Source of the DNA: Ochrobactrum sp. CM-21-5
GTDB lineage: Bacteria > Pseudomonadota > Alphaproteobacteria > Rhizobiales > Rhizobiaceae
Direction of reading: 5' to 3'
NCBI RefSeq assembly: GCF_014253075.1
Contig: NZ_JACLZJ010000002.1
Location: forward strand, 310,001-374,000
DNA length: 64,000 nucleotides
In this document: positions 55,219 to 64,000 of the stretch, one piece after another
How positions within the stretch are numbered: position 1 is the stretch's first letter
Layout of the letters: each line of letters starts with the position of its first letter
The notes under the pieces: model-generated
The model's input: the letters and a program-made list of their open reading frames with translations, nothing else
What the model was told of the DNA's origin: nothing
The model's database searches: none
Made by a program: the position numbers and the translations under genes

Positions 55219-56604
55219 TCAGGCTGCCGCCAGCACGATTCGATTTCGGCCTGCCTTCTTGGCTTGATAAAGCGCAGAATCTGCGCGCGCGAAAAGAGCG
55301 TCCGCGCTATCCCCCATCAAGCGCAGCCCCGCAACTCCTACACTGATGGTCATATTGACCTTGTGCTTGCCGTTCGCGACAGCGAAGGGTGTCGCCGTCA
55401 CTGCGCTGCGGATGCGCTCAGCGACGACCGAAGCGGGATCAAGCGCCGTATCCGGCAGGACGACCACGAACTCTTCCCCGCCATAACGGCACATCAGGTC
55501 CATGCTGCGGATGCTTCTGCGAAGCCTGGAAGCAAACTCGCGCAGGACATCGTCGCCCGCCTCATGGCCATATTGATCATTGACGTGCTTGAAGTAATCG
55601 AAGTCGATCATGATGACCGACAGGGGCCTTTCACGGCCCGTGGCGCGCGACAGCAGCACAGCCATATGCGTGTCGAGATAGCAGCGGTTATGAAGCCCTG
55701 TGAGGCTGTCTGTGACCGCCATGGTGATGGTGCGATTGAGGCTTTGGCGCAGAAGGTCGTTATAACACTTGCGCTTGATCTGCGTGCGCAGGCGCGCGAA
55801 AAGCTCAAGCTTCTCCAAGGGACGCATCAGATAGTCATTGACGCCCAGTTCAAGCGCCCTGACCACCAGCCCGCCCTCGTCTTCCCGCACGATCAGGATG
55901 ATCGGAACCAGCCGAGTGCGCTCTATGGTGCGCAATTGCGAGCAAAGCCGCAACGGATCGTAAGAATGAAACGCCGCCGAAACGACGATGCAATCGTAAT
56001 CCGTCTCGATGGCGCGGATAAGCGCCGCATTGGCGTCATTGGCTTCATCGACGCAATAGGTCTCGCCCAAGATCGCGCGCAGGCGCGTGCCTGCCAGTTC
56101 ATCCTCGTCAACGACGAGGATTCGCGCGGCATCCTTGTTCCCCGCGAACTGACCGGCCATTTTGGAGGCGAGCAATGCCTCCACTTCGGCCTCGGCAACA
56201 GTGCCGGTACGCTCGAAAAGCTCGTCGGAAACCATTTTCAGCCGCGCCAGGCTCTTCACGCGGGACATGAGCTGCAGGTCGCTGACCGGCTTCGACAGAA
56301 AATCGTCGGCTCCCGCTTCCAGCCCGCGAATCTTGTCTCCGGCACTATCGAGCGACGTAACCATGACGACCGGAATATTGGATGTTCGTGGGTCCGCCTT
56401 CAGTCGGCGACAGGTTTCAAAACCGTCAATGCCCGGCATCAATATATCCAGCAGGACCACATCGATCTGACCGCCAAGGCAAATCTCGATGGCTTCGGAG
56501 CCGCTATAGGCTGAGACGACTTCATAATATTCGCTGAGAAGCCGCGCCTCGAGGAGTTTCACATTGGAATCCACATCATCAACGACGAGAATTCGTGCTG
56601 TCAT
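55219..56604 (-). CDS. pleD: Response regulator / diguanylate cyclase PleD
   Basis: A 461-residue cyclic-di-GMP synthase with two receiver domains and a GGDEF domain. The first REC has RILVVDDVDSNVKLLEARLL and phospho-acceptor DVVLLDILMPGIDGFE. The second REC is degenerate. The cyclase domain shows VTDSLTGLHNRCYLDTHM, MIDFDYFKHVNDQYGHEAGD, active site RYGGEEFVVVLP and an RSMD I-site five residues before it. In Caulobacter PleD drives the swarmer-to-stalked transition and is a target of DivJ/PleC. divK lies just upstream on the same strand. Confidence 0.97.
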   Translation of the reverse strand: MTARILVVDDVDSNVKLLEARLLSEYYEVVSAYSGSEAIEICLGGQIDVVLLDILMPGIDGFETCRRLKADPRTSNIPVVMVTSLDSAGDKIRGLEAGADDFLSKPVSDLQLMSRVKSLARLKMVSDELFERTGTVAEAEVEALLASKMAGQFAGNKDAARILVVDEDELAGTRLRAILGETYCVDEANDANAALIRAIETDYDCIVVSAAFHSYDPLRLCSQLRTIERTRLVPIILIVREDEGGLVVRALELGVNDYLMRPLEKLELFARLRTQIKRKCYNDLLRQSLNRTITMAVTDSLTGLHNRCYLDTHMAVLLSRATGRERPLSVIMIDFDYFKHVNDQYGHEAGDDVLREFASRLRRSIRSMDLMCRYGGEEFVVVLPDTALDPASVVAERIRSAVTATPFAVANGKHKVNMTISVGVAGLRLMGDSADALFARADSALYQAKKAGRNRIVLAAA

Positions 56605-56627
56605 GGTGCCCCTCGCCCCAGTGCCTT

Positions 56628-56999
56628 CTAGGCGTCGCCCAGATAGGATTTTATGGTCTCGATGAAGCGCGGCACCGATATTGGCTTTGAGATATAGGCT
56701 TCGCAGCCCCCCTGCCGGATGCGCTCTTCATCTCCCTTCATGGCGAAAGCGGTGACGGCAATGACAGGAATATGCCGCAGCTCGTCGTCGTCCTTCAGCC
56801 ATTTCGTAACTTCCAGACCAGAAACTTCCGGAAGCTGGATATCCATCAAGATGAGGTCGGGGCGATGTTCCCTGGCCAGGTCCAGCGCCTCCAGACCGCT
56901 TCTCGTGCGAATGGTCTCATATCCGCTGGCTTCGATAAGATCGCGAAACAACTTCATATTAAGTTCGTTGTCTTCGACGATCATCACGCTTTTCGTCAT
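56628..56999 (-). CDS. divK: Single-domain response regulator DivK
   Basis: A 123-residue receiver-only protein. Acidic pocket [20 protein letters not shown], phospho-acceptor Asp in [20 protein letters not shown], Thr/Lys switch residues in [16 protein letters not shown] and [14 protein letters not shown]. DivK is the cell-cycle regulator that controls DivL/CckA and hence CtrA, and it is found next to pleD in alphaproteobacteria. It is co-oriented with pleD, 23 bases upstream. Confidence 0.97.
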   Translation of the reverse strand: MTKSVMIVEDNELNMKLFRDLIEASGYETIRTRSGLEALDLAREHRPDLILMDIQLPEVSGLEVTKWLKDDDELRHIPVIAVTAFAMKGDEERIRQGGCEAYISKPISVPRFIETIKSYLGDA

Positions 57000-57255
57000 C
57001 GAAACTTCCTTGGCCTAAGTCTTCCTCGTTACCCGGCTTGCGGCCTGCACGTTTTATCCGCCAGACAACGTCCCGCCTCTGAAATCCATTAGGATTTTGT
57101 GTAGTTTAACCCCATTTCATTGACGAAAGGCAAATAATTCCATTGTCGTACAGTGCAAGCGCCGCTACACACGCGGCAACAGATACCGGTGCGCAGGCCC
57201 ATCCGAATGCGTTTCGCATTGTTCAGAGGCCGCGCCCGCAAAGCGGAGAAAGCAC

Positions 57256-57543
57256 ATGAAGGCCGCCATGAGCCAAGCCGATGCGCACAACCTCGCCGTG
57301 GAGGCGCTGGCGTGGCTGGCGCAGGACAAGGACCTGCTTCCGCGCTTTCTGGCGCTGACCGGCATCGAAGCTGCCTCCATCCGGCAAGCCGCGCGTGAAC
57401 CCGGTTTTCTGGCTGGCGTCCTGCAGTTCTATCTTGGTCATGAGCCGACATTGCTGCGCTTCTGCGAGGAAACGGGGCATGATCCGGCAACGATCGAGAA
57501 AGCCGCAGCCCTGCTTCCCGGCGGTATCAATCAGCATTTGTAA
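57256..57543 (+). CDS. DUF3572-family protein
   Basis: A 95-residue cytosolic protein of helical character: AVEALAWLAQDKDLLPRFLA, TGIEAASIRQAAREPGFLAG and VLQFYLGHEPTLLRFCEETG. These blocks are typical of DUF3572, a small alphaproteobacterial family of unknown function often found near pleD/divK. ATG 57268 is a possible later start. Followed directly by a strong terminator. Confidence 0.88.
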   Translation: MKAAMSQADAHNLAVEALAWLAQDKDLLPRFLALTGIEAASIRQAAREPGFLAGVLQFYLGHEPTLLRFCEETGHDPATIEKAAALLPGGINQHL

Positions 57544-57575
57544 AAAAAGCCCGGCCATCGTGACCGGGCTTTTTT
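57543..57575. terminator. Bidirectional terminator, DUF3572 / Rnk-like gene
   Basis: A 7-bp GC stem (agcccgg / ccgggct) extended by A/T pairs on both sides, with a 9-base loop. T-runs on both strands make it serve both converging genes. Confidence 0.92.
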
Positions 57576-57590
57576 AATCGAGAATGCAGA

Positions 57591-58085
57591 TCAGGCGGCA
57601 CTCGGCCCGGGATCCTTGTCATCGGCAGACGGCACGGCCTGCTGGCGGGCTGAAAACTCTATGACCTTAGCGGTCTCGGCAGCGGTTTCTTCACCGTTCG
57701 AGACATTGATGACGCTCAGTTCGTGCTGACGTCCATCTCGCGCCGTCCAAGACATGGACTGGCCCGGCGCAAGGCCGATCAAGGCCGTGCCGATCGGCGT
57801 CAGAATGGAAATCTTGCCCTGCGCAATGTCCGCTTCGCCAGGATAGACCAGCGTGACGGAACGTTCATGCCCGTCATTCGAGCGGAAATCCACGCGCGAC
57901 CCCATGCGGATGACATTCTCCGGCAGACGTTTCTGCGGGACGACCTTGGCACGATCGAGTTCGGCCATCAGTTCATCAGCCACTTCCTCGAGACGTTCGG
58001 TGACATTATTAGCCAGACCCACCAATCTTTCGTAGTCAACTTCGCTGACGACGATATTGGGCTTCTTGCGATTCTTTCCGCTCAT
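57591..58085 (-). CDS. rnk: Rnk/GreA-type nucleoside diphosphate kinase regulator
   Basis: A 164-residue protein. Its N-terminal part is helical (SEVDYERLVGLANNVTERLE), and the C-terminal FKBP-like GreA domain shows VIRMGSRVDFRSNDGHERSV, LVYPGEADIAQGKISILTPI and GTALIGLAPGQSMSW. This is the Rnk family, which binds RNA polymerase but lacks the long GreA coiled coil. It converges on DUF3572 and diverges from dinB. Confidence 0.85.
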   Translation of the reverse strand: MSGKNRKKPNIVVSEVDYERLVGLANNVTERLEEVADELMAELDRAKVVPQKRLPENVIRMGSRVDFRSNDGHERSVTLVYPGEADIAQGKISILTPIGTALIGLAPGQSMSWTARDGRQHELSVINVSNGEETAAETAKVIEFSARQQAVPSADDKDPGPSAA

Positions 58086-58403
58086 AGCGATAGCTCACTG
58101 CTGTTGAAAGATAGTAGCTCTCCGTACCGAACACGGCCCGAAGCACACTTGATTAAATTCTAAGGTGAAGCGCTTATTAACGTCCGCTTATAGGCAAGCG
58201 GCTAACCGTCCCCCGGTGCCCATCTGCGCTTGGCAGGCCTCGAGGGTTTCTATCCCGCGATCGGTTGAACCCGATGGAGTATGGATGCGAAACGGTTGTT
58301 CATGACTCTAAACTTGGTGATATTGCCCGCAATGTCAAGTGCAAGCCTTACAGGTCGCCGATAGCTGTTGCAGCATCAGGCCAAATTGATGCTATAAAAG
58401 GAT

Positions 58404-58418
58404 GTTCCTTTTATGTTC
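58404..58418 (+). promoter_or_regulatory. LexA (SOS) box upstream of dinB
   Basis: An exact direct repeat GTTC-N7-GTTC (gttccttttatgttc), the alphaproteobacterial LexA operator. It ends 20 bases before the dinB ATG and so would overlap the promoter. It predicts SOS induction of the polymerase. Confidence 0.9.
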
Positions 58419-58438
58419 GTCATACCGCTCTGGACACC

Positions 58439-59776
58439 ATGTTTGACAGTTCCGCCGGAAACAGCGCCGAAAAAGGCTTATGCCGCGATTGCCTGTCGCT
58501 GCAAAAGGCAGAATCAGCGCGCCGCTGCCATGCCTGCGGAAGCCCGAGACTGATACGCCATCCGGAACTTTACAAGCTCTCGCTGGCACACGTGGACTGC
58601 GATGCATTTTACGCTTCGGTGGAAAAGCGTGACAATCCCGAACTGCGCGATAAACCGGTCATCATCGGCGGCGGCAAGCGTGGTGTTGTCTCCACGGCCT
58701 GTTACCTTGCCCGCATTCACGGCGTGCGCTCGGCCATGCCGATGTTCAAGGCTCTGGAAGCCTGCCCGCAGGCTGTCGTCATCAAGCCCGACATGGAAAA
58801 ATATGTACGCGTGGGACGCGAGGTGCGCCAGCTCATGCGCGATCTGACACCATTGGTCGAACCGTTGTCCATCGATGAAGCCTTTCTCGACCTGAGCGGA
58901 ACCGAAAAACTTCACCGCGCCCCGGCAGCCGTGGTTCTTGCCCGCTTTTCAAAACGTGTCGAAGAGGAAATAGGCATCAGCGCTTCTATCGGCCTGTCAT
59001 ACTGCAAGTATCTTGCAAAAGTGGCCTCCGACCTCGAAAAACCGCGCGGTTTTTCGGTCATCGGCGAAGCGGAGGCACTCGATTTCCTGCGCGACAAGCC
59101 TGTTTCCATGATCTGGGGCGTCGGCAAGGCTTTTGCCGCAAAGCTCCAAAGCGACGGCATCCGCACCATCGGGCAGCTTCAGACCATGGAGGAAGCTTCG
59201 CTCATGAAGTCCTATGGTACAATGGGCCAGCGTCTCTACCGGCTTTCGCGCGGTCAGGACAGCCGCAGGGTCGAACCCGAACACGACATGAAGAGCGTAT
59301 CGGCGGAAACGACGTTCAACACCGACCTGTCGGGTGCAGACGATCTCGTGCCTGTGCTGCGCGCTCTTTCGGAGAAAGTCTCGCGGCGTTTGAAATCAGG
59401 TGGCATTGCCGGGCGAACCGTGATTTTGAAGCTCAAGACACAGGACTTCAAGCTGCGCACGCGCAATCGTCAGTTGGCCGACCCCACGCAACTTGCAGAC
59501 CGCATCTTCCGCAACGGACTGCAGCTTCTGGAAAAGGAGCTGGACGGGACCCGGTTCCGGCTGCTCGGCATCGGTGTCAGCGACCTGTCGACAAGCGACC
59601 GGGCAGATCCGCCAGATCTGGTCGACACACAAGCCACCAAACGCGCCGTAGCCGAAACCGCTATCGATCAGTTGCGCAACAAGTTCGGGCTGAAAGCAGT
59701 CGAAACGGGCTATACCTTCTCAAAAGGCAATCTGGCGCGACCGCAAATGCCGCCGGATCGCGACGAAGAAGCTTGA
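58439..59776 (+). CDS. dinB: DNA polymerase IV, DinB-type
   Basis: A 445-residue Y-family translesion polymerase. An N-terminal addition (residues 1-45) has a zinc-ribbon-like motif, [20 protein letters not shown]. The polymerase core shows [40 protein letters not shown], the catalytic [13 protein letters not shown], and [23 protein letters not shown] 58439 lies just downstream of the SOS box. The frame is open to 58265, but that would place the box inside the gene. LexA-controlled mutagenic tolerance is likely. The N-terminal zinc motif is typical of the rhizobial form. Confidence 0.95.
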   Translation: MFDSSAGNSAEKGLCRDCLSLQKAESARRCHACGSPRLIRHPELYKLSLAHVDCDAFYASVEKRDNPELRDKPVIIGGGKRGVVSTACYLARIHGVRSAMPMFKALEACPQAVVIKPDMEKYVRVGREVRQLMRDLTPLVEPLSIDEAFLDLSGTEKLHRAPAAVVLARFSKRVEEEIGISASIGLSYCKYLAKVASDLEKPRGFSVIGEAEALDFLRDKPVSMIWGVGKAFAAKLQSDGIRTIGQLQTMEEASLMKSYGTMGQRLYRLSRGQDSRRVEPEHDMKSVSAETTFNTDLSGADDLVPVLRALSEKVSRRLKSGGIAGRTVILKLKTQDFKLRTRNRQLADPTQLADRIFRNGLQLLEKELDGTRFRLLGIGVSDLSTSDRADPPDLVDTQATKRAVAETAIDQLRNKFGLKAVETGYTFSKGNLARPQMPPDRDEEA

Positions 59777-59952
59777 GAAAGATATAAGGAATACAGTATA
59801 AACATCTGAACGCGTTGTATTATTTTATTGCCACCCTCACTCCTTCCGGCACGCTCTCCATTGTCATCGTTTCTTCGCAAAAGCGTCATCCCCCTGAAAT
59901 GAACTGGCGTCAAAGCTCGTTTCGGTTTCAACTTTCCGATACGAGGATGTCC

Positions 59953-62145
59953 ATGCAAAAACGTTCGATCACACTTGCCTTGCTGACGGCGCTGTCCGCC
60001 TCAGCGGCCTTTTCCGCATCCGCCGAACCCGTCTTCAACCGTATCGCGTCGTTTCCCGTCGTGGACAATCTCCCGCAGGACGCGGACAAATCGAAACCGA
60101 CCTCTTCCGAGATCATCACCGCTTCAGAAGACGGCAAGACGCTGATCTATTCGGACAGCCCCTATGGCGCCATCGGTTTCATCGACATTACCGATCCGGC
60201 AATCCCCAAGGCAGGCGGCATCCTGAAGGTCGAGGGCGAACCGACATCGGTGGCAGTGGCTGGCCAGCGGGTTTTTGCCGGTGTCAACACGTCGGAAAGC
60301 TACAAGAATCCATCCGGACGACTCGACATCATCGATATTGCGTCGAAGAAAGTCGAACAGAGCTGCGATCTCGGCGGGCAGCCCGACTCCGTCGCTGTTT
60401 CGCCGGATCGCAAGTTTCTGGCCATCGCCATTGAAAACGAACGCGATGAAGATTTCAACGATGGGGCACTGCCTCAATTGCCGGCGGGCAATCTGAAAAT
60501 CGTTGAACTGAAGGATGGAAAACTCACCTGCGAAACGATGAAAACGGTCGACCTCACCGGAATTGCGGAAATCGCGCCGGATGACCCGGAGCCGGAATTC
60601 GTTTCGTTCAACTCCGAGAACCAGATTGCGGTCACCCTTCAGGAGAACAACCACATTGCCATCGTGGATGCCGCCACGGGCAAGATCATTTCGCATTTTT
60701 CGGCTGGCAAGGTTGATCTCGACAAGATCGATACCAAGAAGGACGGCCAGATCAGCTTTGACGGCGAGATGAAGGGCATTGCCCGTGAGCCGGACACTGT
60801 GAAGTGGCTGGACAATGAGCGTATCGCGATTGCCAATGAAGGCGATTACAAGGGCGGCTCGCGCGGTTTCTCGATCTTCTCCAAAGACGGCAAGCTGGTC
60901 CATGAATCCGATAATACGCTGGAACACAAGATCGCAGCAGCCGGGCATTATCCCGAAAAGCGCAACAAGAAGGGTGTGGAAATTGAGGGGGCGGAAACCG
61001 CGACTTTCGGCGACACCCGGTATCTGTTCGTCGCCAGCGAACGCGGTTCCGTGGTTGGCGTCTATAAGGACACCGGCAAAGAACCGGAATTCGTGCAGTT
61101 GCTGCCCTCGGGCATCGGTCCAGAGGGGCTCCTCGCCATCCCCTCGCGCAATCTCTTCGTGACCGCAAACGAGACCGATCTCGGTGAGGACGGCGGTGCG
61201 CGGTCGCACGTCATGATCTATGAGCTGCAGGATAAACCCGCAGCCTATCCCCACATCGTTTCGGATCTCAAGGAAGACGGGACGCCAATCGCCTGGGGCG
61301 CGCTTTCCGGCATGGTTGCCGATGTAGAAAAGGAAGGCATTTTCTATGCAGTTTCTGACTCGGCCTATTATGCCGCGCCAGCAATCTATACGATCGATGC
61401 CAGCCAGAAACCTGCAAGGATTACATCCTCACTTCTCGTCAGGCGCGGCAAGGATGCGGCGCAAAAGCTTGATCTTGAAGGCATCACCACTGACGGCAAA
61501 GGCGGTTTCTGGCTGGCCAATGAAGGCGATCAGGCCAAGCTCGTGCCGCATGCTATTTTGAACGTGGACGACAAGGGCGTCATCCAGAAGGAAATCACCC
61601 TGCCTGCCGATGTGCTCAAGCATCAGACCCGCTTCGGCCTGGAAGGCATTACGCGGGTGGGCGAAGGTGATGATGCCACTCTCTGGATGGCCGTGCAGCG
61701 CGAATGGGCCGACGACGAAAAGGGACAGGTCAAGCTTCTCGCCTATAGTATCAAGGAGAAGGAATGGGCCGCTGTCGCCTATCCACTCGATGCCAAGGAA
61801 AAGGGCTGGGTCGGTCTTTCCGAAATCACCGCGCATGAGGGTAACCTCTATATTGTCGAGCGCGACAACCTGATTGGCGCCGAAGCCGTCAACAAACGCC
61901 TTTACAAAGTCGCATTTGCGGAGCTGAAGCCGGCCAAGATCGGCGAGAAGCTGCCGCTGGTGAGCAAAACGCTGGTACGCGATTTCATACCCGATCTGAA
62001 GAAGAGCAACGGTTTCATGCCCGACAAGCTGGAAGGCTTTGCCATCACCAAGGCTGGCGAAGCCTATGCGGTGACCGACAATGACGGCGTGGACGACAGC
62101 AGCGGCGAGACTCAGTTTTTCTCTATCGGGAAAATCGACGGCTAA
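59953..62145 (+). CDS. Large exported beta-propeller-like phytase/esterase-type protein
   Basis: A 730-residue exported protein. A signal peptide (RSITLALLTALSASAAFSAS then AEPVF) is followed by two halves. The first (about 30-400) has repeating blades such as IIDIASKKVEQSCDLGGQPD and VAIDAATGK-like strands, a seven-bladed-propeller style. The second (about 430-725) matches the esterase-like domain of phytase: LVRRGKDAAQKLDLEGITTD, GGFWLANEGDQAKLVPHAIL and ITAHEGNLYIVERDNLIG. The enzyme probably acts on a phosphate or ester in the periplasm, but the substrate is unproven. ATG 59953 has gagg 6 bases upstream. The frame extends to 59815 without a signal-peptide role. Confidence 0.82.
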   Translation: MQKRSITLALLTALSASAAFSASAEPVFNRIASFPVVDNLPQDADKSKPTSSEIITASEDGKTLIYSDSPYGAIGFIDITDPAIPKAGGILKVEGEPTSVAVAGQRVFAGVNTSESYKNPSGRLDIIDIASKKVEQSCDLGGQPDSVAVSPDRKFLAIAIENERDEDFNDGALPQLPAGNLKIVELKDGKLTCETMKTVDLTGIAEIAPDDPEPEFVSFNSENQIAVTLQENNHIAIVDAATGKIISHFSAGKVDLDKIDTKKDGQISFDGEMKGIAREPDTVKWLDNERIAIANEGDYKGGSRGFSIFSKDGKLVHESDNTLEHKIAAAGHYPEKRNKKGVEIEGAETATFGDTRYLFVASERGSVVGVYKDTGKEPEFVQLLPSGIGPEGLLAIPSRNLFVTANETDLGEDGGARSHVMIYELQDKPAAYPHIVSDLKEDGTPIAWGALSGMVADVEKEGIFYAVSDSAYYAAPAIYTIDASQKPARITSSLLVRRGKDAAQKLDLEGITTDGKGGFWLANEGDQAKLVPHAILNVDDKGVIQKEITLPADVLKHQTRFGLEGITRVGEGDDATLWMAVQREWADDEKGQVKLLAYSIKEKEWAAVAYPLDAKEKGWVGLSEITAHEGNLYIVERDNLIGAEAVNKRLYKVAFAELKPAKIGEKLPLVSKTLVRDFIPDLKKSNGFMPDKLEGFAITKAGEAYAVTDNDGVDDSSGETQFFSIGKIDG

Positions 62146-62171
62146 TCCTTAACCCCTGCCCTGTTGTCAGG

Positions 62172-62202
62172 CGCCGCATTCTTCAAGGAATGCGGCGTTT
62201 TT
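62172..62202 (+). terminator. Rho-independent terminator after the phytase-like gene
   Basis: A 10-bp perfect stem (cgccgcattc / gaatgcggcg) with a 6-base loop and a run of Ts. Confidence 0.9.
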
Positions 62203-62343
62203 GCCGAGACCGGGCGATCAAGGTTGTGAAAGTGCTAGAGAAATTTTCTCCAAACGCCGCTAACGGCTTGACGAACCCGACAGGTATCAATATTGGAACT
62301 GCGCAGAGAGGCTGCTGACTGATTTGGGTCCCTCTCTCAGGAA

Positions 62344-62417
62344 GGCCTCGTGGCGGAGTGGTTACGCAGAGGACTGCAAATCCTTGCACCCCGGTTCGAT
62401 TCCGGGCGAGGCCTCCA
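62344..62417 (+). tRNA. tRNA-Cys (anticodon GCA)
   Basis: 74 bases including an encoded CCA. Acceptor stem GGCCTCG / CGAGGCC, anticodon arm AGGACTGCAAATCCT with anticodon GCA, T arm CGGTTCGATTCCG. The single tRNA gene marks the boundary to an AT-richer segment. Confidence 0.97.
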
Positions 62418-62867
62418 ATCGTTTCCCAATCTCCAGATAACATATTGAATTAAAACAAATTATTTTTGCGGCGTGGCAAGGTGTTCACCCGGTGTTCCAC
62501 CACACTTTTTCGGGTGTGGCAATTCGTTCTGTTTTTCATCCAATTACCCGAGGCATACGCTTTGAAGTTTGCACATCGCGAAGTTCACAGGGACGCTGCC
62601 GCCTCGGCGTACACACGCGTCACCACATGGCGCGAAAGGCCGAAATAGATTTTGCATGTTTAGTTACGCGACCGCACGGCATATGAGCGCTTTTATGCGT
62701 CGCCATGGCGGCAAGCCGTTCAGTGCAGGCGGACGGAAACGGATCGTCATCCGGTAACGTAGACGTGCCCTTTTCTCGCTTTATAACGAAACCACCAGAA
62801 TCTTTTTGCCATTTCAAAAAAAATGATTATTTATTTAGCTTGAGTAAAAATATGGAGCAAGTATCTA
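62418..62867. other. AT-rich intergenic region after tRNA-Cys
   Basis: About 450 bases without a supported gene. Several short overlapping frames (60-90 codons) have no ribosome site or recognisable product. A small hairpin (ccacac / gtgtgg, near 62500) has no T-run. The last ~100 bases are strongly AT-rich and probably hold the promoter of the next gene. Confidence 0.45.
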
Positions 62868-63602
62868 ATGATGAAAAGCGGGAACAACATGCCGGTTCAA
62901 GCCCCCTTGGTGCCGGATCCGATACTTCCATACAGCTGCAAGAACAGCCGGACTGTTTATGCGATTTGCGAAGTTAAAGAAGAAACTTTGCGTCGCCATT
63001 TGTCGCCCACTCCGTTCGAGTACGTAAATAATCTATGCATGATCTATGTTAATGACTTCAGCGAAAGTTCTGAACTACCTTACATGGATGCTGGAATTAT
63101 CTTCACCGTAAAATACAAAGACACTTTTGGTGGCTACTATATGTATGAATGGGAAGATGACGACGCTGCAATCGAAACTGGCCGCTATTGGGGCTACCCG
63201 AAGAAGTTTGGCCAAATGACCTTGGAACGGTCCGAAAACATTATTCGAGGGACGGCCACCAGGCGAGGCGTCAAGCTGATCGACATTGAACTAGATTGCG
63301 CAGACCCCATAACCGATGTCCCTCAACTGCACACGATATACCCGCACCTAAATCTACTCACAATTCCAAACCCCGATGGTCCCGGAATATTTTCGCAGCG
63401 CGTCACAGCTCGAGACAACTCGTCTACCTGCAAAACCCTCTCGAATATCCAAGCCAGCGTAAAGGTCACGGTGAACAGCTCCCCAACCGACCCCATTGGC
63501 GATTTCGCCCCTCTCAAAGTGCTGGGCGGCGGTTATTCTGTAACAGATTTTCTCGCGTCCACGGAAAATGGTTGGGCTAAGGTCATCGACACGATCATTT
63601 AA
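62868..63602 (+). CDS. Acetoacetate decarboxylase family protein
   Basis: About 244 residues (the start may be the Met at residue 8, 62889). The Schiff-base lysine is seen in GYPKKFGQMTLERSEN, the diagnostic motif of acetoacetate decarboxylase (Glu-Tyr/Trp...GxPKK). PYMDAGIIFTVKYKDTFGGY matches the preceding strand. Relatives include true decarboxylases and aldolase-dehydratases, so substrate cannot be fixed. The surrounding DNA is AT-richer than the core. A YkvI-like membrane gene follows 45 bases downstream, with no second-step enzyme (such as CoA transferase) visible. Confidence 0.85.
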   Translation: MMKSGNNMPVQAPLVPDPILPYSCKNSRTVYAICEVKEETLRRHLSPTPFEYVNNLCMIYVNDFSESSELPYMDAGIIFTVKYKDTFGGYYMYEWEDDDAAIETGRYWGYPKKFGQMTLERSENIIRGTATRRGVKLIDIELDCADPITDVPQLHTIYPHLNLLTIPNPDGPGIFSQRVTARDNSSTCKTLSNIQASVKVTVNSSPTDPIGDFAPLKVLGGGYSVTDFLASTENGWAKVIDTII

Positions 63603-63647
63603 AACGCCGCCACTCTATCATCTACAAAAGAATTATGGGAGAATATA

Positions 63648-64000
63648 GTGCAAAGAAGCGGCTTTATAACTGTTTTTATCTTATCTGGCGCATACCTTGC
63701 TTACCTATCAGGCTCAGGCTTTGGTAGCGGACAAGAAATAATGCAGTATTTCACATCGTTCGGCTACATTGGGATACTTGGCATATTGGTAAGCGCTGCA
63801 TTATGGGGCTCATATGCGGTTTTTATTGTTAAAGATTCACGGGACTTTCAACTTAAATCTCTCCACCAAGTTTATATTTTCTACTGCGGAAAGTACTTGG
63901 GCAATGCGCTTTTCATGTTTTCGATCGCATATCTTTTCTGCATGGCGAGCCTGATGATCGCAGGGGCAGGTGCGGCGTTCTCGCAATACTTCAGCGTCGG
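63648..64000 (+). CDS. YkvI-like membrane protein (3' end cut by window)
   Basis: The first 117 codons of a membrane protein. A GTG start at 63648 has gggag upstream. Three or four helices are visible: GFITVFILSGAYLAYLSGSG, YIGILGILVSAALWGSYAVF and ALFMFSIAYLFCMASLMIAG. The SGSGFGSGQEIMQYFTSFG motif is the family hallmark of YkvI-type proteins, distant relatives of the APC amino-acid transporter superfamily. It is co-oriented with the decarboxylase-like gene and may move a substrate or product of it. Confidence 0.75.
   Translation, partial: MQRSGFITVFILSGAYLAYLSGSGFGSGQEIMQYFTSFGYIGILGILVSAALWGSYAVFIVKDSRDFQLKSLHQVYIFYCGKYLGNALFMFSIAYLFCMASLMIAGAGAAFSQYFSV

Noticed and set aside
55111-56514. 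A 467-codon frame antisense to pleD
   Set aside because: Shadow frame overlapping the rpmG terminator; not plausible as a gene.
1-64000. CRISPR arrays, insertion sequences, rRNA genes
   Set aside because: No regularly spaced repeats, transposase motifs or rRNA sequence noticed on either strand.

Overview
The window looks like a chromosomal segment of a Brucellaceae member (Brucella in the broad sense, including Ochrobactrum). The basis is established knowledge of Rhizobiales families: a PleD/DivK pair, a BA14K-type surface protein, an IalB-family protein, an mprF-acvB pair, a LOV-histidine kinase whose photoactive cysteine falls at residue 69 as in Brucella LOV-HK, a Rhizobiales interspersed palindrome, and an alphaproteobacterial GTTC-N7-GTTC SOS box. 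Most of the window is dense, GC-rich housekeeping DNA.

Layout. 1-5.6 kb: end of a ubiquinone hydroxylase, hspQ, an IalB-like gene, a solitary YejA-like peptide-binding protein, a DsbA/FrnE oxidoreductase and a methyltransferase. 5.6-16.4 kb: a GNAT gene, mfd-sdhE facing away from recG, then glmU-glmS (amino-sugar synthesis) with a 16-bp perfect hairpin between them, and ccdA. 16.5-21.1 kb: mprF and acvB (make and remove aminoacyl-phosphatidylglycerol), two very small single-span membrane proteins with strong ribosome sites, and a small lipoprotein. 21.4-24.6 kb: an AT-richer minus-strand cassette with a 49-residue Gly-rich precursor-like peptide, a hairpin, a clavaminate-synthase-like Fe(II)/2-oxoglutarate oxygenase and an ABC exporter. 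It reads as an uncharacterised peptide natural product (RiPP-like) locus and is the most interesting part of the window. 24.6-26.0 kb: degenerate DNA, then a phage lysis module (nested spanins and a holin-like protein), a terminator and tRNA-Lys.

26.4-33.5 kb: a membrane alpha/beta hydrolase, BA14K, LOV-histidine kinase, a small secreted basic protein, a globin-coupled diguanylate cyclase and lipB. 33.5-42.7 kb: a DMT transporter, parE, small genes, gatC-gatA, a UPF0173 hydrolase, ruvX and aidB. 42.8-54.8 kb: pyrB-pyrC' (the dihydroorotase lacks its metal ligands), plsY-dprA, topA-rnr-DUF983-NUDIX-MFS. 54.8-62.2 kb: rpmG, pleD and divK, DUF3572, a Rnk-like gene, LexA-controlled dinB and a large exported phytase-like esterase protein. 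62.3-64 kb: tRNA-Cys followed by AT-richer DNA with an acetoacetate-decarboxylase-family gene and the start of a YkvI-like membrane protein cut by the window edge.

Coordinates and starts were read by eye. Function calls rest on recalled family motifs, not on searches.
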